Below, piece by piece: positions 1 through 9,226 of a DNA stretch of 64,000 nucleotides; position 1 is the stretch's first letter, and every line of letters starts with the position of its first letter. The position numbers and the translations under genes are program-made. Source of the DNA: Nitrobacter sp963807355. Its GTDB lineage: Bacteria > Pseudomonadota > Alphaproteobacteria > Rhizobiales > Xanthobacteraceae. Under the pieces are notes generated by a model, which was not told where the DNA came from, made no database searches, and was given only the letters and a program-made list of their open reading frames with translations. The stretch covers positions 1 to 64,000 of the forward strand of contig CAWEBX010000003.1 of the NCBI GenBank assembly GCA_963807355.1, in the 5' to 3' direction.

Positions 1-93
1 ATCCCACTCTCTCCGCCATCGAGACCTGATAAGACATTGAATTATAATAATTAATTTATTGATTGTCCGCAGCGGTCCCCAAATAGGTCCCAA

Positions 94-360
94 CTACGAC
101 CTCCGATCAGCTTTCCAGTTTCGGGGTCGTGTTGCTTGCCCAAGATTGACGCCGCGCTCGCCGATCTGCCGGACAGTGATGCGGACGTCCTTGTCGTCCT
201 CACCTGTGTGCGGCTGGGCGGGTTTGCCCCAGCCCCGGTCGAGCAGGATACCCGCCGCCGCCACGCGCGCAGCTGCAGGAACGGCATCTTGGCTGAGCAT
301 CCCGGCGAGCACCTTGATGCACAGCTCGTGTGCCCCGGGCCAGCGACCGCAAATCGGCAG
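94..360 (-). pseudogene. remnant of a small conserved hypothetical protein
   Basis: The minus strand holds an open frame without a clear start. Its middle reads like the C-terminal half of a short conserved rhizobial protein: Ala-rich helix, then LLDRGWGKPAQ, then an acidic stretch and a beta-strand VRITVRQI. This pattern resembles hypothetical or terminase-small-subunit-like proteins, but I cannot name a family. No ribosome binding site or full-length N-terminus is visible, and the neighbouring DNA is all gene debris. I treat it as a remnant. Confidence 0.3.
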
Positions 361-483
361 CTATTCTTTCGGGGCATATACTTACGGGGTGGGCCTACCC
401 CCTCCTGTTGGCTGTGAAACCCGTCGCCACGTCCCCGCGCGGCGACAATAAAACTAGCACAAACCGCTCTGCCTGACCGGATT

Positions 484-783
484 CCTTTTCCGTATCGATC
501 CGAAGCCTTATGAGTATGTGGTCGACGAGAAGAAAGCTGCGCTTGCGGAAGCCGAGCAGAACGTCAGCCAGCTGAAAGCATCACTCGATCAAGCAACTGC
601 GGCCGCGGAAAGAGTAAATGCGCAGCTTAATTTGGCGCAGGAGAGTTATGATCGCCAAGCCTATCTGTTCAAAAAAACGTTGTCGCCCAGGCCGCCCTCG
701 ATACGGCAACTCGCAATCCCGATGCTGCCAAACAAGGCTATACGGGAGCCAAGGCCGAAGAAGAGCGAGCGCGGCTCGCCTAC
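484..783 (+). pseudogene. inverted middle segment of an HlyD-family secretion protein
   Basis: Read on the plus strand, this piece starts with LFRIDPKPYEYVVDEKKAAL and continues as the alanine/glutamate-rich coiled-coil hairpin of an HlyD/EmrA-type membrane fusion protein. The frame breaks at the A-run near 672-680 and resumes as VVAQAALDTATRN and ends LAYTS near 783. The sequence is what should follow the N-terminal piece at 783-1052, which lies on the opposite strand and ends ...NTPLKEGDV. The two halves of one gene therefore face each other, which indicates a local inversion. The C-terminal third of the protein is missing. Confidence 0.75.
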
Positions 784-1052
784 ACATCCCCTTCTTTCAG
801 GGGAGTGTTCGACCGCACTGGCACTTCAACGACGCGCCCTTTGACGGTCGCCAATATCGGGGTCACGGGAAAGTAAATTCGAGCATTGGTCGTGAAAGGA
901 TGATTGTAGTTCATAACGAGCAGGAGAAGAAAAATACCTATAATCCCGCCCAGCACAGCGGTCGAAAGCGACCACTGGTTCACCGGGATTTTGAAGAGCT
1001 TGAAGATGACGACGCAGAAGGAAACGTAAATGAGCGCGAGCAGTAGCTCCAT
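780..1052 (-). pseudogene. N-terminal fragment of HlyD-family secretion protein (YiaV-like)
   Basis: About 90 codons encode the start of an inner-membrane fusion protein. An N-terminal membrane segment (ELLLALIYVSFCVVIFKLF) is followed by a second hydrophobic stretch (about residues 28-47). The start of the first biotinyl-lipoyl-like half comes next (ATVKGRVVEVPV...LKEGDV), then a stop. The next residues of the family, FRIDP..., are found inverted at 484. The start lies 2 bases after the stop of the DUF3302 gene, reproducing the usual DUF3302-HlyD pair (yiaW-yiaV arrangement). The gene cannot make a full protein. Confidence 0.8.
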
Positions 1053-1054
1053 GA

Positions 1055-1398
1055 TCAGCCTCCCGCGTTGTTTCTGTTCTTTTCAAGTTCGGCAATTCTG
1101 CGCCGCAGATCTTCTATTTCATTTGTAGTGGTGGATGGCCCGGCTGCCGTGGGGGAGAACCCCAACCGCGTTCGGGACGGTAGGCCATCGTCCAAATCCA
1201 AAGAAATGGTCACAGCACATGGAGCGTGAATAAGCTGACCCAGCCAGCCGCGTGTATGGCATCTGCGTGAGGATGATTACGCTTCTCGGCGATCCTAGCC
1301 GGGATATCATGGATCGCGATGATCCCGTAGAAGATCACAACGACCACGAAAATGAGCAAACCAAGCGCGAAGTAGTTCAGGAATGGATCGCCAATCAT
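1055..1398 (-). pseudogene. DUF3302 (YiaW-like) small membrane protein, interrupted
   Basis: The frame opens with MIGDPFLNYFALGLLIFVVV, a membrane segment typical of DUF3302 proteins, and runs to GWVSLFTLHVL. It then meets an in-frame TGA where the family has Trp. Beyond it the sequence continues PFLWIWTMAYRPERGWG, shifts frame by one base near 1150, and finishes with an acidic/basic C-terminus (EIEDLRRRIAELEKNRNN). One nonsense change plus one indel make this a pseudogene. It is the upstream partner of the broken HlyD gene. Confidence 0.75.
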
Positions 1399-1638
1399 TC
1401 CCTACTCCTCATCTTAGGCCAAATCTCACTTCTGAGCGGGAATGTAACATTGAGATAGTTCAAAGTTCAAGGAACTGCCCGCTGTATGTCCGCCGAGCGC
1501 TGCCTCCGATGGCAAGCGCAGTAACCCGAACGTGATCAATGCAGGTGTCGAAGCGTTGATCTGGATCAAGGCACGGCGACGCAGCCAGTACGCACATGAT
1601 GGGTGATGGGTGTTATGTTTTTTGCACAGGAGAAGCTC

Positions 1639-2324
1639 ATGAGACGCGGAAAATCTGTACTTGCAGCTTCTGCCTTCACGTGTGCGGCATTGTTATCATT
1701 CGGCTGGTCTGAGCAAGGCGCGGTCTCGCTGTCAGTCGAGAGCGCGCAGGCGCGGATCGGTCGTCCGTTGACGCCCATGAGTGTTGCGGGTGTCGGCGAC
1801 GACAATACCGGCGCGTGCGTACGGATACGGCGCCGGTGTAGTGGGTGCTGGCTTGGCAGCCGGTGCGATTGGAGCCACCTCGGTAGCGGGCTCGTCACCC
1901 TATGGGTATTATGGCGGCGGTCCTTACGTAAGCACAGGTTGGGGATACAACCAAGGCTACCACTGGCAGCTATGGCAATTATGGCGCGTACCCGTCCGGC
2001 TATTAGCGGCGGCTACGCCAACCGTAGTTACGTCACCGGGCGGCCAACGCTGTTTCCACGCTACTACGGCGGCTACGGTAGTGGCGGCTATGGCGGCAGT
2101 TATGCAACTGGCTACCCTCCAATTACGGCGGCGGTTACGCCAACCGCAGTTACGTCACCGGACGGCCAACGCTGTTTCCACGCTACTACGGCGGCTACGG
2201 TAGTGGCGGCTATGGCGGCAGTTATGCAACTGGCTACCCCAATTACGGCGGCGGTTACGCCAACCGCAGCTACGTCACCGGGCGGCCAACGCTGTTTCCA
2301 CGCTACTACAGCGGTTGGAACTGA
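1639..2324 (+). pseudogene. Gly/Tyr-rich secreted protein with internal repeats, frameshifted
   Basis: An AGGAGA ribosome binding site precedes ATG 1639. The N-terminus is a signal peptide (RRGKSVLAASAFTCAALL) followed by AQARIGRPLTPMSVAGV. After about 60 codons the frame breaks near 1795. Glycine/tyrosine-rich sequence continues in other frames (YGYGAGVVGAGLAAGAIGA, then GGYGSGGYGGSYATGYPNYG) and ends with PRYYSGWN and a stop at 2322-2324. At least three frame changes separate signal peptide and end. Small Gly/Tyr-rich exported proteins with this N-terminus are common in Bradyrhizobium relatives; their function is not known to me. Confidence 0.65.
2005..2320 (+). repeat. tandem 120-bp coding repeat, about 2.6 copies
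   Basis: Three copies of a unit beginning GGCGGYTACGCCAACCG start near 2008, 2130 and 2250. Spacing is 122 then 120 bases; the first copy carries two extra bases in the CCCTCCAATT stretch. Each unit encodes about 40 residues with ANRSYVTGRPTLFPRYY and GGYGSGGYGG. The 2-bp difference puts copy 1 in another frame from copies 2 and 3. Confidence 0.85.
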
Positions 2325-2426
2325 TGCAAAGAGGACGTCGCGTCCGGAAGTGGTCAGCTACTACGCGGGTGGCCTTGTTGGTTCCGGAAGCGCGGATCTA
2401 AATGGTCAGTTCACATGCCCTAACAG

Positions 2427-2578
2427 GACGGGGCAGCCCGTTGACCCCTGTGAGCGTTGCGGGTGCTGCACGTCGGCAAACTCGGCGGGCTGTCGTAGGT
2501 GGAGCGGCTGTGGGTGCAGCAGCTGCTGGGACAGCATGCGCCCGGGTGCTGGTGAATGGCCGATACGTTTGTCGCTGA
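2427..2578 (+). pseudogene. C-terminal fragment of a paralogous small secreted protein
   Basis: The frame reads SPLTPVSVAGAARRQTRR, then an alanine/glycine run, then ARVLVNGRYVCR and a stop. The first part matches GRPLTPMSVAGV of the gene just upstream, so this is a piece of a second member of the same family. The N-terminal signal peptide is missing. Confidence 0.5.
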
Positions 2579-2944
2579 CGCACGTTTAACCTGCAAATTC
2601 GAGGTCACGGCCCAGAAGCGACCGGTATCGTAGACTGGCCTCGCGGACGTAACCTGCGCGGCCAGTCCGACGGTCACTGAACCAAGCCGCCGTCCTTGCA
2701 TAATGGGGCATTGTTTAACGAAGCTCCCTCCCATCTACTCGCGCGCCCCATTGATCTGCATCAACGCGCGTAGTGACGAGCGCTGAAAGCATGCAATGGG
2801 GCACCGCAACAAATTAAGGGCCTGTTATCTTCTGGCTCTGGGCTCCATTGACTGACAACGGGATGACCATGGCGCTGCACGTCCAGGAATTGGAAACCCA
2901 ACGCAGTGAAAGTGGAATGGTTGGCAGGTTCAGGAGGAGGAGAA

Positions 2945-3187
2945 ATGATCAGGCTGATCGCTATCACTAGCTTTGCGCTAGCAGTTGCAGCACCGGCTCA
3001 AGCCATGTCACCTGCACCGATCCCTCAGATAGACAACGATATGATCACGCAGATTGCCGCTGCTTGTGGCCCAGGCAGGACTCGGGTCAACGGTGTTTGC
3101 GTAGCAAGGACAACCATCCGTCAAACCCGCCGAGCGGTTCGCGGGTGTGTACGATGGCAAGGTGGTGTTTGCGCGCTGTACGAATAA
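2945..3187 (+). CDS. small secreted hypothetical protein with four cysteines
   Basis: GGAGGAGAA lies just before ATG 2945. The 80-residue product starts with a clear signal peptide (MIRLIAITSFALAVAAPAQA, cleavage after AQA). The mature part has two Cys motifs, AACGPGRTRVNGVCVAR and RGCVRWQGGVCALYE, a pattern common in tiny exported proteins of Bradyrhizobiaceae. I know no function for this family. The gene looks intact, unlike the genes to its left. The in-frame upstream ATG at 2906 is less likely because the signal peptide and ribosome site fit the later start. Confidence 0.7.
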   Translation: MIRLIAITSFALAVAAPAQAMSPAPIPQIDNDMITQIAAACGPGRTRVNGVCVARTTIRQTRRAVRGCVRWQGGVCALYE

Positions 3188-3322
3188 GGACGGCACTGGC
3201 GTTCGATCCATTGCGACAGGACGCCAGTACTTTGTCTGAGCCTACAGCCGCACGTTCGCGCGCTCGTCGCACGGCTTAATCAAACGTGCAGGTCAGAACC
3301 TTCGCTGCTTCGGGAGGAGAGA

Positions 3323-3658
3323 ATGATGCGCGCCCTGCTGATCTTGATGTTTGGAATGTTAATGGCTCGCGCCGAGGGCGCTGCCGCGCCGTGCTCGTCC
3401 TACTACATTTCCGAAATTAGTATCGTGTCGATAGCCGATACTGATGCTGGCAATGTTCAGACTTATGTTGGATTCGGACAATCCAGTGAAAAGTCGGAGA
3501 AGAATGCCATGGGGGCCTGTTCGCATCTGAGATTCGATCTTGAGACCTGCTTGGAGTCGGATCGTAGGTCGGGCCGCAATGCCCATTCTGATCCCGCCGA
3601 TAACTCGCTTCATCTCAAGTACGCGAAGGCGGTGAAGCGCATTACGGGCTGTGAATGA
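3323..3658 (+). CDS. hypothetical secreted protein
   Basis: The start is preceded by GGGAGGAGAGA; tandem ATGs at 3323 and 3326 are both possible. About 110 residues: a signal peptide (RALLILMFGMLMARAEGAAA) and then a mature domain with four cysteines spread over it (CSSYY, ACSHL, TCLES, TGCE), suggesting periplasmic disulfides. I do not recognise the family. It lies about 95 bases before another exported hypothetical gene in the same direction, so the two may be co-transcribed. Confidence 0.6.
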   Translation: MMRALLILMFGMLMARAEGAAAPCSSYYISEISIVSIADTDAGNVQTYVGFGQSSEKSEKNAMGACSHLRFDLETCLESDRRSGRNAHSDPADNSLHLKYAKAVKRITGCE

Positions 3659-3754
3659 GAATAAGGAACGATGCGCATCGGGTCGCGAAGCGCCCCCGCT
3701 GAACATCCGCCGGTTCGAAAATTGCAAAGGTTGAGACTTCACCGGGGACCGGCA

Positions 3755-4090
3755 ATGCTCAAGGTTTCCAAACTGGTTTACTTTTTCGTCACACTCATTT
3801 CGACCGCGGCAGTGACCAGCAGCGAAGCGAAGGTGTTGTTTAGCAACACCACCTCGCAGACGGTTTTGGTGTTCAAGGACGCCGAGGCGCTCAGCCAATT
3901 CAACAGGCTAGCGGATAGCGTGTCTCACGATGAAAGCCTTCTCTCGCGGCTTCTGACATGTAAAGTGCCACAGGGCAGCAAGATAGAAGTTCTCGGCAGC
4001 GGTTATCGAACAGCGTTCGTTCGCGTCATTGATGGTAGCGCCACCGGATGCGAAGGAACGGTGCCGATTGAAACAGTCAAAGACCAATGA
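3755..4090 (+). CDS. hypothetical secreted protein, possible SH3-like fold
   Basis: ATG 3755 was chosen because it begins a signal peptide (LKVSKLVYFFVTLISTAAVTSS); an in-frame ATG at 3671 would put 28 charged residues before it. The 111-residue product has a mature region with VLVFKDAEALSQFNRLA and KIEVLGSGYRTAFVRVIDG...GCEGTVPIE. The second part looks like the strand-rich end of small SH3-like periplasmic proteins, and that is only an impression. Two cysteines (TCKVP, GCEGT) could pair. No function assigned. Confidence 0.55.
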   Translation: MLKVSKLVYFFVTLISTAAVTSSEAKVLFSNTTSQTVLVFKDAEALSQFNRLADSVSHDESLLSRLLTCKVPQGSKIEVLGSGYRTAFVRVIDGSATGCEGTVPIETVKDQ

Positions 4091-4452
4091 GCGCATTTTC
4101 GTGCCTTCTATTCCCCGGACTGATCAGCTGTGGCACCAATTTTGCGGATCGCGAGGAATACTGGCATGCCGAAATGTCCTTGAACGGCTTGAGTTACCGG
4201 GAAACCTTCGCCAATGTCTCCGGTCGGCACATCACGTCATTTCGCCGCGCTGCGAACCTTGGTCGCTACACCCGCAAGGTGCCTGGTCTAGCGCTTATGC
4301 CCTGCTGGCCGATATCATGCGCGCAGCTGCTGCTCGATCCACTGCCTCAACGGCGACAGCAAACACTTAATCGACGTCAGGCTCGACAACAGGTCAGGTC
4401 AACATCATCGTCTTCCGAAACCCCGCACGTTTCCTGTGCCGTCCTGCCCAGT
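4091..4452. other. stretch without a supported gene
   Basis: Open frames here are short and unrelated to anything I recognise. The stretch separates the small secreted genes from the broken end of the acyl-CoA dehydrogenase gene and probably contains the deletion that removed that gene's C-terminus. Confidence 0.4.
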
Positions 4453-6403
4453 TCAAACGTCCTGCTGCCTATGGCTGTGAGCACGCGCAAACATCGGTCC
4501 GCCGCGCCAGCGTGGAAAGCCGTAGCCGTGGATCTCCACGAGATCGATGTCCGACGGTTGCCCGGCAACACCCTCGGCTAGAATTGCGTCGCCCTCCGCG
4601 GCCATTTCGCCAACCAGATGGCCAGCTATGGCGGAATGCGCCGTCATGCGGGCGATCTTCCCGGCCAACAGCTCGGCTACCGCCGCAGACGGCTGCGGCT
4701 TGCGGTCCCCGGCATAGTCGTACCAGCCGCCGCCTGTCTTCTGGCCCTTGCGACCGGCGCGCACGAGAATGTCGCCAAGCGTCTCGGGCACATCCTGTCC
4801 GTTAGCGCGAGCGCCTTCACGCTGCAGGTAGGCGATGTCGAGGCCACCGTAGATCCTGTGCCTCGAAGGGTCCCATGGCGAAGCCGTAATCGCGCATGGC
4901 CGCATCGATCTCGGCGATGGGCACGCCGTCGTACACCAGCGCCTCGGCTGCGGTGCGGTAGCGCTTGAGGATGCGGTTGCCGATGAACCCTTCGCAGATG
5001 CCTGCCTGCACCGGGATCTTGTCCAGCGCCCGCGCCAGCGCAAAGCCGGTTGCCAGTGTCCGCGGCGCGGTTTCCGGGATCGGCACGATCTCCAGCAGCC
5101 TCATGATGTTTGCCGGACTAAAGAAATGCAGGCCGATGAAGCGCGACGGATCGGGAACACCTTCCGCAATGAGACGCAGATCGAGATAGGACGTGTTGGT
5201 GGCAATGATGGAGTTGGGCCGACAGAGCCTGCCAAGCTGGTTGAATACGGCACGCTTAACGCCGAGTTCCTCGAACACGGCCTCAATCACCATATCGGCG
5301 TCGGCGAGAAGACCGCAGTCCGTGGAAGCCGTCACGCCGGCCAGCTTCGCTTCGGCCTGTGACTTGGTCAGCTTGGCGCGCTTCACGCCGCCCTCGAAGA
5401 TGGTACAGACGTTGGCGAGGCCACGCGCCACGGCTTCCGCGTCGCGTTCGATCAGCACGACGGGAATGCCGGCGTCCCGCAACGCCGCCGTGATGCCGGC
5501 GCCCATCGTGCCGCCGCCCACGACGCCCGCCTTACGCAGCGGCAGGGGCTCCACGCCCTTCAGGCCCGCCGGACGCCGCGCGGCGCGTTCTGCCAAGAAC
5601 ACCGTGCGCAGCGCCGCGGCCTGTTCCGAACCGCGTAGGTCGAGGAAGGTCTTGCGCTCGAAGGCGAGCGCCTCATCGAATGACAACTCCACCGCCATGC
5701 GCACGCATTCCAGTGCGGCGAGCGGTGCGGTTTCGCCCTTCGCCCGTTTGGCAATCGCCCCCTTCTTGTCCTCCCAGAATGTGGACGCAGGTGCCGCGAC
5801 CGTGCGCTGCGACAGCGGAACGGGCAGCGGCCGGGCCACAGCGTCGCTCGCGAACGCAAGCACGCTTTGTAAAAGGTCGCCTTGCACGACGGCATCGACC
5901 AGACCCATGGAGAGTGCTTTGGCTGCCTTCACCGGCTTGCCGCCCGTCACCAGCTCCACCGCCGCCTCGGCACCGACTAGCCGCGGCGTGCGTACGGTTC
6001 CCGATGCGCCCGGCACGATGCCGAGCGTCACCTCGGGCAGGCCGATCGCGGCGTCTGGCACAGTAACCCGGAACCGACAGCCCAGCGCGATCTCGAAGCC
6101 ACCACCCAGCGCTGTTCCATGGATCGCGGCGATCCAGGGTTTTACCGAAGCCTCGATGCGGTTCACGAGATCGGGCAGATGCGGCTCCATCGGCGTCTTG
6201 CCGAATTCGGATAGGTCAGTACCGGCGATGAAGGTCCGGCCGGCACAGGCCAACACCACGGCCTTCACTCCGTCGTCGGCGTCCAGTTCGGTGGTCGCAT
6301 CGAACAAGGCCCGGCGAACAGCCTGGCTGAGTGCATTGACCGGCGGGTTGTCGACGGTGACGACGGCGATCTCGCCCTCGCGGGAGACGGAGACGACGGG
6401 CAT
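4453..6403 (-). pseudogene. paaH: FadJ-type enoyl-CoA hydratase / 3-hydroxyacyl-CoA dehydrogenase, frameshifted and truncated (paaH role)
   Basis: Start ATG 6403. Residues 1-190 form a crotonase domain (oxyanion-hole region AAIHGTALGGGFEIALGC). From about residue 285 comes the NAD-binding dehydrogenase domain (VVGGGTMGAGITAALRDAG, then ATNTSYLDL and GLHFFSPANIMRLLEIVP). Near 4853 one base is lost or gained: the first frame ends shortly after GPFEAQD, and the dehydrogenase C-terminal domain resumes in the next frame (GLDIAYLQREGARANGQ...GGGWYDYAG...GYGFPRWRGGPMF). It stops at 4453, short of the usual C-terminus by my estimate of some tens of residues. In phenylacetate catabolism this enzyme type performs the hydration and oxidation steps after ring cleavage. 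It diverges from paaG across a shared operator region. Confidence 0.8.
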
Positions 6404-6463
6404 AGCAGACTCCCTTGCTCCGGCATCCAAATCCTCTCTTCGACTCCTCGCCCTCGTTTATCA

Positions 6464-6483
6464 TTGACCGACCGGACGGTCTA
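6464..6483. promoter_or_regulatory. PaaR-type operator in the divergent paaH/paaG promoter region
   Basis: TTGACCGACCGGACGGTCTA contains the near-palindrome ACCG-A-CCGG-A-CGGT, typical in form of TetR-family operators. A nearly identical copy precedes the paaJ-paaABCDE operon at 16868. A possible promoter for paaG (TTGACC, 18-base spacer, TTTTAT) overlaps it, so binding would block transcription. The tetR-like gene at 9227 is the likely source of the repressor. Confidence 0.7.
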
Positions 6484-6534
6484 TGCATTTTATATGCTGG
6501 ACGGAGAAAGCGATCGTCGAGCAAGGAAGAAGAA

Positions 6535-7329
6535 ATGCCGGCTTCCGAAACTGTGCTCTCGGCGCTGTCCGACGGCGTGCTGTCGCTGTCATTAAACCGC
6601 CCGGACAAGCTGAACTCGTTTAACGGAGAGATGCACCTGGCGCTGCGGGCCGGCATTCAGCGAGCGCATGATGATCCGACTGTCCGCGCCGTCCTGCTGA
6701 CCGGCTCAGGTCGCGGGTTCTGCGCGGGGCAGGATCTGGGCGATCGGGATCCGCGCAAGGGCGGCCCCGCGCCGGACCTCGGCCATACGCTCGAGACCCA
6801 CTACAATCCGACGCTGCGTCTGATGCGTTCGCTGGAGAAGCCGATCGTTTGCGCGGTCAACGGCGTGGCGGCCGGTGCTGGCGCCAACATCGCCTTTGCC
6901 TGTGACATCGTGCTCGCGGCGAAATCCGCCAAGTTCATCCAGGCCTTCACCAGGATCGGCCTCGTACCCGATGCCGGCGGCACATGGAGTCTCGCCCGCA
7001 TTATCGGAGAGCCCCGCGCCAAGGCGCTGACCATGACCGCCGAGCCCTTGCCGGCCGAGAGGGCCGCCGAATGGGGGCTGATCTGGAAGGCGGTCGAGGA
7101 CGCGGATCTCATGAATGAGGCACGGTCGCTCGCCGTATCGCTGGCTGCGGGCCCCACACTCGGTCTTGGCCTCACAAAGCGCCTTATTCAGGCGGCTGCG
7201 ACCAACAGTCTCGACGAACAACTTGACATGGAGCGCGATTGCCAGCGAACCGCCGGCCGCAGCGCCGATTATGCCGAGGGCGTCATCGCCTTCCTGGAAA
7301 AGCGCAAGGCGGAGTTCAAGGGCGAATGA
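6535..7329 (+). CDS. paaG: 1,2-epoxyphenylacetyl-CoA isomerase PaaG
   Basis: A 264-residue crotonase-fold protein; ATG 6535 follows AAGGAAGAAGAA, whereas the open frame upstream lacks a family N-terminus. Family marks: oxyanion-hole strand VLLTGSGRGFCAGQDLGDR, second oxyanion region CAVNGVAAGAGANIAFACD, and GLVPDAGGTWSLARIIG, which carries the PaaG Asp. PaaG converts ring-1,2-epoxyphenylacetyl-CoA to oxepin-CoA in the cytoplasm. It is first of a rightward operon; the stop overlaps the paaI start (ATGA). The divergent operator at 6464 should control it. Confidence 0.92.
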   Translation: MPASETVLSALSDGVLSLSLNRPDKLNSFNGEMHLALRAGIQRAHDDPTVRAVLLTGSGRGFCAGQDLGDRDPRKGGPAPDLGHTLETHYNPTLRLMRSLEKPIVCAVNGVAAGAGANIAFACDIVLAAKSAKFIQAFTRIGLVPDAGGTWSLARIIGEPRAKALTMTAEPLPAERAAEWGLIWKAVEDADLMNEARSLAVSLAAGPTLGLGLTKRLIQAAATNSLDEQLDMERDCQRTAGRSADYAEGVIAFLEKRKAEFKGE

Positions 7330-7775
7330 AACCCGCTTCCCAGATGACACCTCAGGAACTGGCGGAGGCATCCGCCAGGGCGATGTGGAACGACGATTCC
7401 GCAAGCCAGCGGCTCGGCATGACGCTCGACAACATCGCGCCCGGTGAAGCCACACTTTCGATGACGATCCTCGAGGCCATGTCGAACGGACATGGCAATT
7501 GCCACGGCGGCTACATATTCACCCTGGCTGACTTCGCCTTTGCCTTCGCATGCAATAGCTACAACCAGTTGGCCGTCGCGCAACATTGCTCGATCACATA
7601 CCTGATCCCCGGCCGCCTCGGCGACCGCCTGACAGCGACCGCCAAAGAGGTTTCCCGGCACGGCAGGTCTGGCATCTACGACATCCGCGTCACCAATCAG
7701 TCGGGCGAGCATGTGGCCGAATTCCGCGGCCATTCGCGCCTAGTGAAAGGCACGCATCTGCCAGTCGAGGAATAA
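7326..7775 (+). CDS. paaI: hotdog-fold acyl-CoA thioesterase PaaI
   Basis: 149 residues starting at the ATG that overlaps the paaG stop. The motif GNCHGGYIFTLADFAFAFAC is the PaaI hotdog signature with the catalytic Asp on the central helix; the following strands (HCSITYLIPGRLGDRLTATA and SGIYDIRVTNQSGE) complete the fold. PaaI hydrolyses stalled ring-hydroxylated phenylacetyl-CoA derivatives and frees CoA. Translational coupling to paaG and 28 bases to paaK indicate one transcript. Confidence 0.9.
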   Translation: MKPASQMTPQELAEASARAMWNDDSASQRLGMTLDNIAPGEATLSMTILEAMSNGHGNCHGGYIFTLADFAFAFACNSYNQLAVAQHCSITYLIPGRLGDRLTATAKEVSRHGRSGIYDIRVTNQSGEHVAEFRGHSRLVKGTHLPVEE

Positions 7776-7803
7776 ACCGACGGATTTCCGCAGAGAGAAC
7801 ACC

Positions 7804-9114
7804 GTGGAGAATCTGACGCCCCGCAGAGAAGACCTTGAGCCGATCGAGTATGCCTCGCGCGACGAAATCTCGGCGCTACAACTCAAGCGCATGAAGCAGT
7901 CGATCAGGCACGCCTGCGAGAACTCGCCCTTTTTCTGTAAGCTCTTCGACGAAACGGGCATCCATCCGAACGACCTGAACTCGCTTTCTGACCTGTCGAA
8001 ATTTCCCTTCACCCACAAGCAGGACCTGCGCGACACCTATCCGTTCGGCATGTTCGCCGTCCCGCAGAACAAGCTCGCGCGCATCCATGGCTCCTCGGGT
8101 ACGACCGGCAAGCCGACGGTCGTGGGCTACACCAAGGGCGATATCGACACTTGGGCGGACCTGATCGCCCGCTCGATACGCGCCGGCGGCGGCCGTCCGG
8201 GCGATATCCTGCACAATGCCTATGGCTACGGCCTGTTCACCGGCGGCTTGGGCGCGCACTATGGCGCCGAGCGCTTCGGCTGCACCGTCGTTCCGATTTC
8301 CAGCGGCATGATCGAACGCCAGGTCACCCTCATCAACGATTTCAAGCCGTCGATCATCATGGTGACGCCGTCCTACATGCTGTCCATCCTGGACGAATTC
8401 AGGCGGCAAGGCCTCGACTCGCGCAAGAGTTCGCTCAAAGTCGGCATCTTCGGGGCCGAGCCATGGACCAACGCCATGCGCCTCGAAATCGAGGAGGCCT
8501 TCGACATGCACGCGGTCGATATCTATGGCCTGTCGGAGATCATGGGGCCGGGTGTTGCGCAGGAGTGCGTCGAGACCAAAGATGGCCTGCACGTCTGGGA
8601 AGATCATTTCTATCCGGAAATCATCGACCCGGTCACCGGCGAGGTCCTGCCAGATGGCAAAATGGGCGAGCTTGTTTTCACGACGCTCACCAAGGAAGCG
8701 CTGCCGATGGTCCGCTATCGCACGCGCGACCTGACGCGCCTGCTGCCGGGAACGGCGCGCTCGATGCGCCGTATCGAGAAGATCACCGGCCGCTCAGACG
8801 ACATGATGATTCTGCGCGGCGTCAATGTTTTCCCGACGCAAATTGAGGAGCAGATCCTGAAATGCAAGGGCCTCGCACCCCACTTCTACATCGAACTGAC
8901 GCGCGCGGGCCGTATGGACAACATGGTCGTGCATGTCGAATGCACCGAGGACATGACTGACGCCGATGCCCGTGCCGAATCCGCCAGGGAGCTCGCGCAC
9001 CACATCAAGAGCGTTGTCGGTGTCTCGACGAAAATCGAGGTGCGCGATCCGAACTCGGTGGCTCGCTCGGAGGGCAAGGCCAAGCGTGTGGTGGACAACA
9101 GGCCGAAGGAATAA
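7804..9114 (+). CDS. paaK: phenylacetate-CoA ligase PaaK
   Basis: 436 residues, the usual length. The GTG at 7804 gives a standard N-terminus (RDEISALQLKRMKQSIRHAC). AMP-forming adenylation motifs are present: P-loop RIHGSSGTTGKPTVVGYT, GIFGAEPWT, YGLSEIMGPGVA, and YRTRDLTRL, with the mobile C-terminal domain carrying GRSDDMMILRGVNVFPTQIE. The enzyme activates phenylacetate to phenylacetyl-CoA, the entry step of the pathway. It lies 28 bases after paaI and is intact. Confidence 0.95.
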   Translation: MENLTPRREDLEPIEYASRDEISALQLKRMKQSIRHACENSPFFCKLFDETGIHPNDLNSLSDLSKFPFTHKQDLRDTYPFGMFAVPQNKLARIHGSSGTTGKPTVVGYTKGDIDTWADLIARSIRAGGGRPGDILHNAYGYGLFTGGLGAHYGAERFGCTVVPISSGMIERQVTLINDFKPSIIMVTPSYMLSILDEFRRQGLDSRKSSLKVGIFGAEPWTNAMRLEIEEAFDMHAVDIYGLSEIMGPGVAQECVETKDGLHVWEDHFYPEIIDPVTGEVLPDGKMGELVFTTLTKEALPMVRYRTRDLTRLLPGTARSMRRIEKITGRSDDMMILRGVNVFPTQIEEQILKCKGLAPHFYIELTRAGRMDNMVVHVECTEDMTDADARAESARELAHHIKSVVGVSTKIEVRDPNSVARSEGKAKRVVDNRPKE

Positions 9115-9226
9115 CGGTCAAGAATTGGGGATGTTTCTTCGCCCACGTCCGGTTGCTAGAACGTGTCATGTTCAGCTTCTGACGATCACGGATTGATCGC
9201 CCGGAGCATCAGAAGGTTGGATTGAT

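Noticed and set aside
2005..2320. Regular repeats that could suggest a CRISPR array
   Set aside because: The 120-bp units are contiguous and coding (Gly/Tyr-rich), with no unique spacers and no cas genes.
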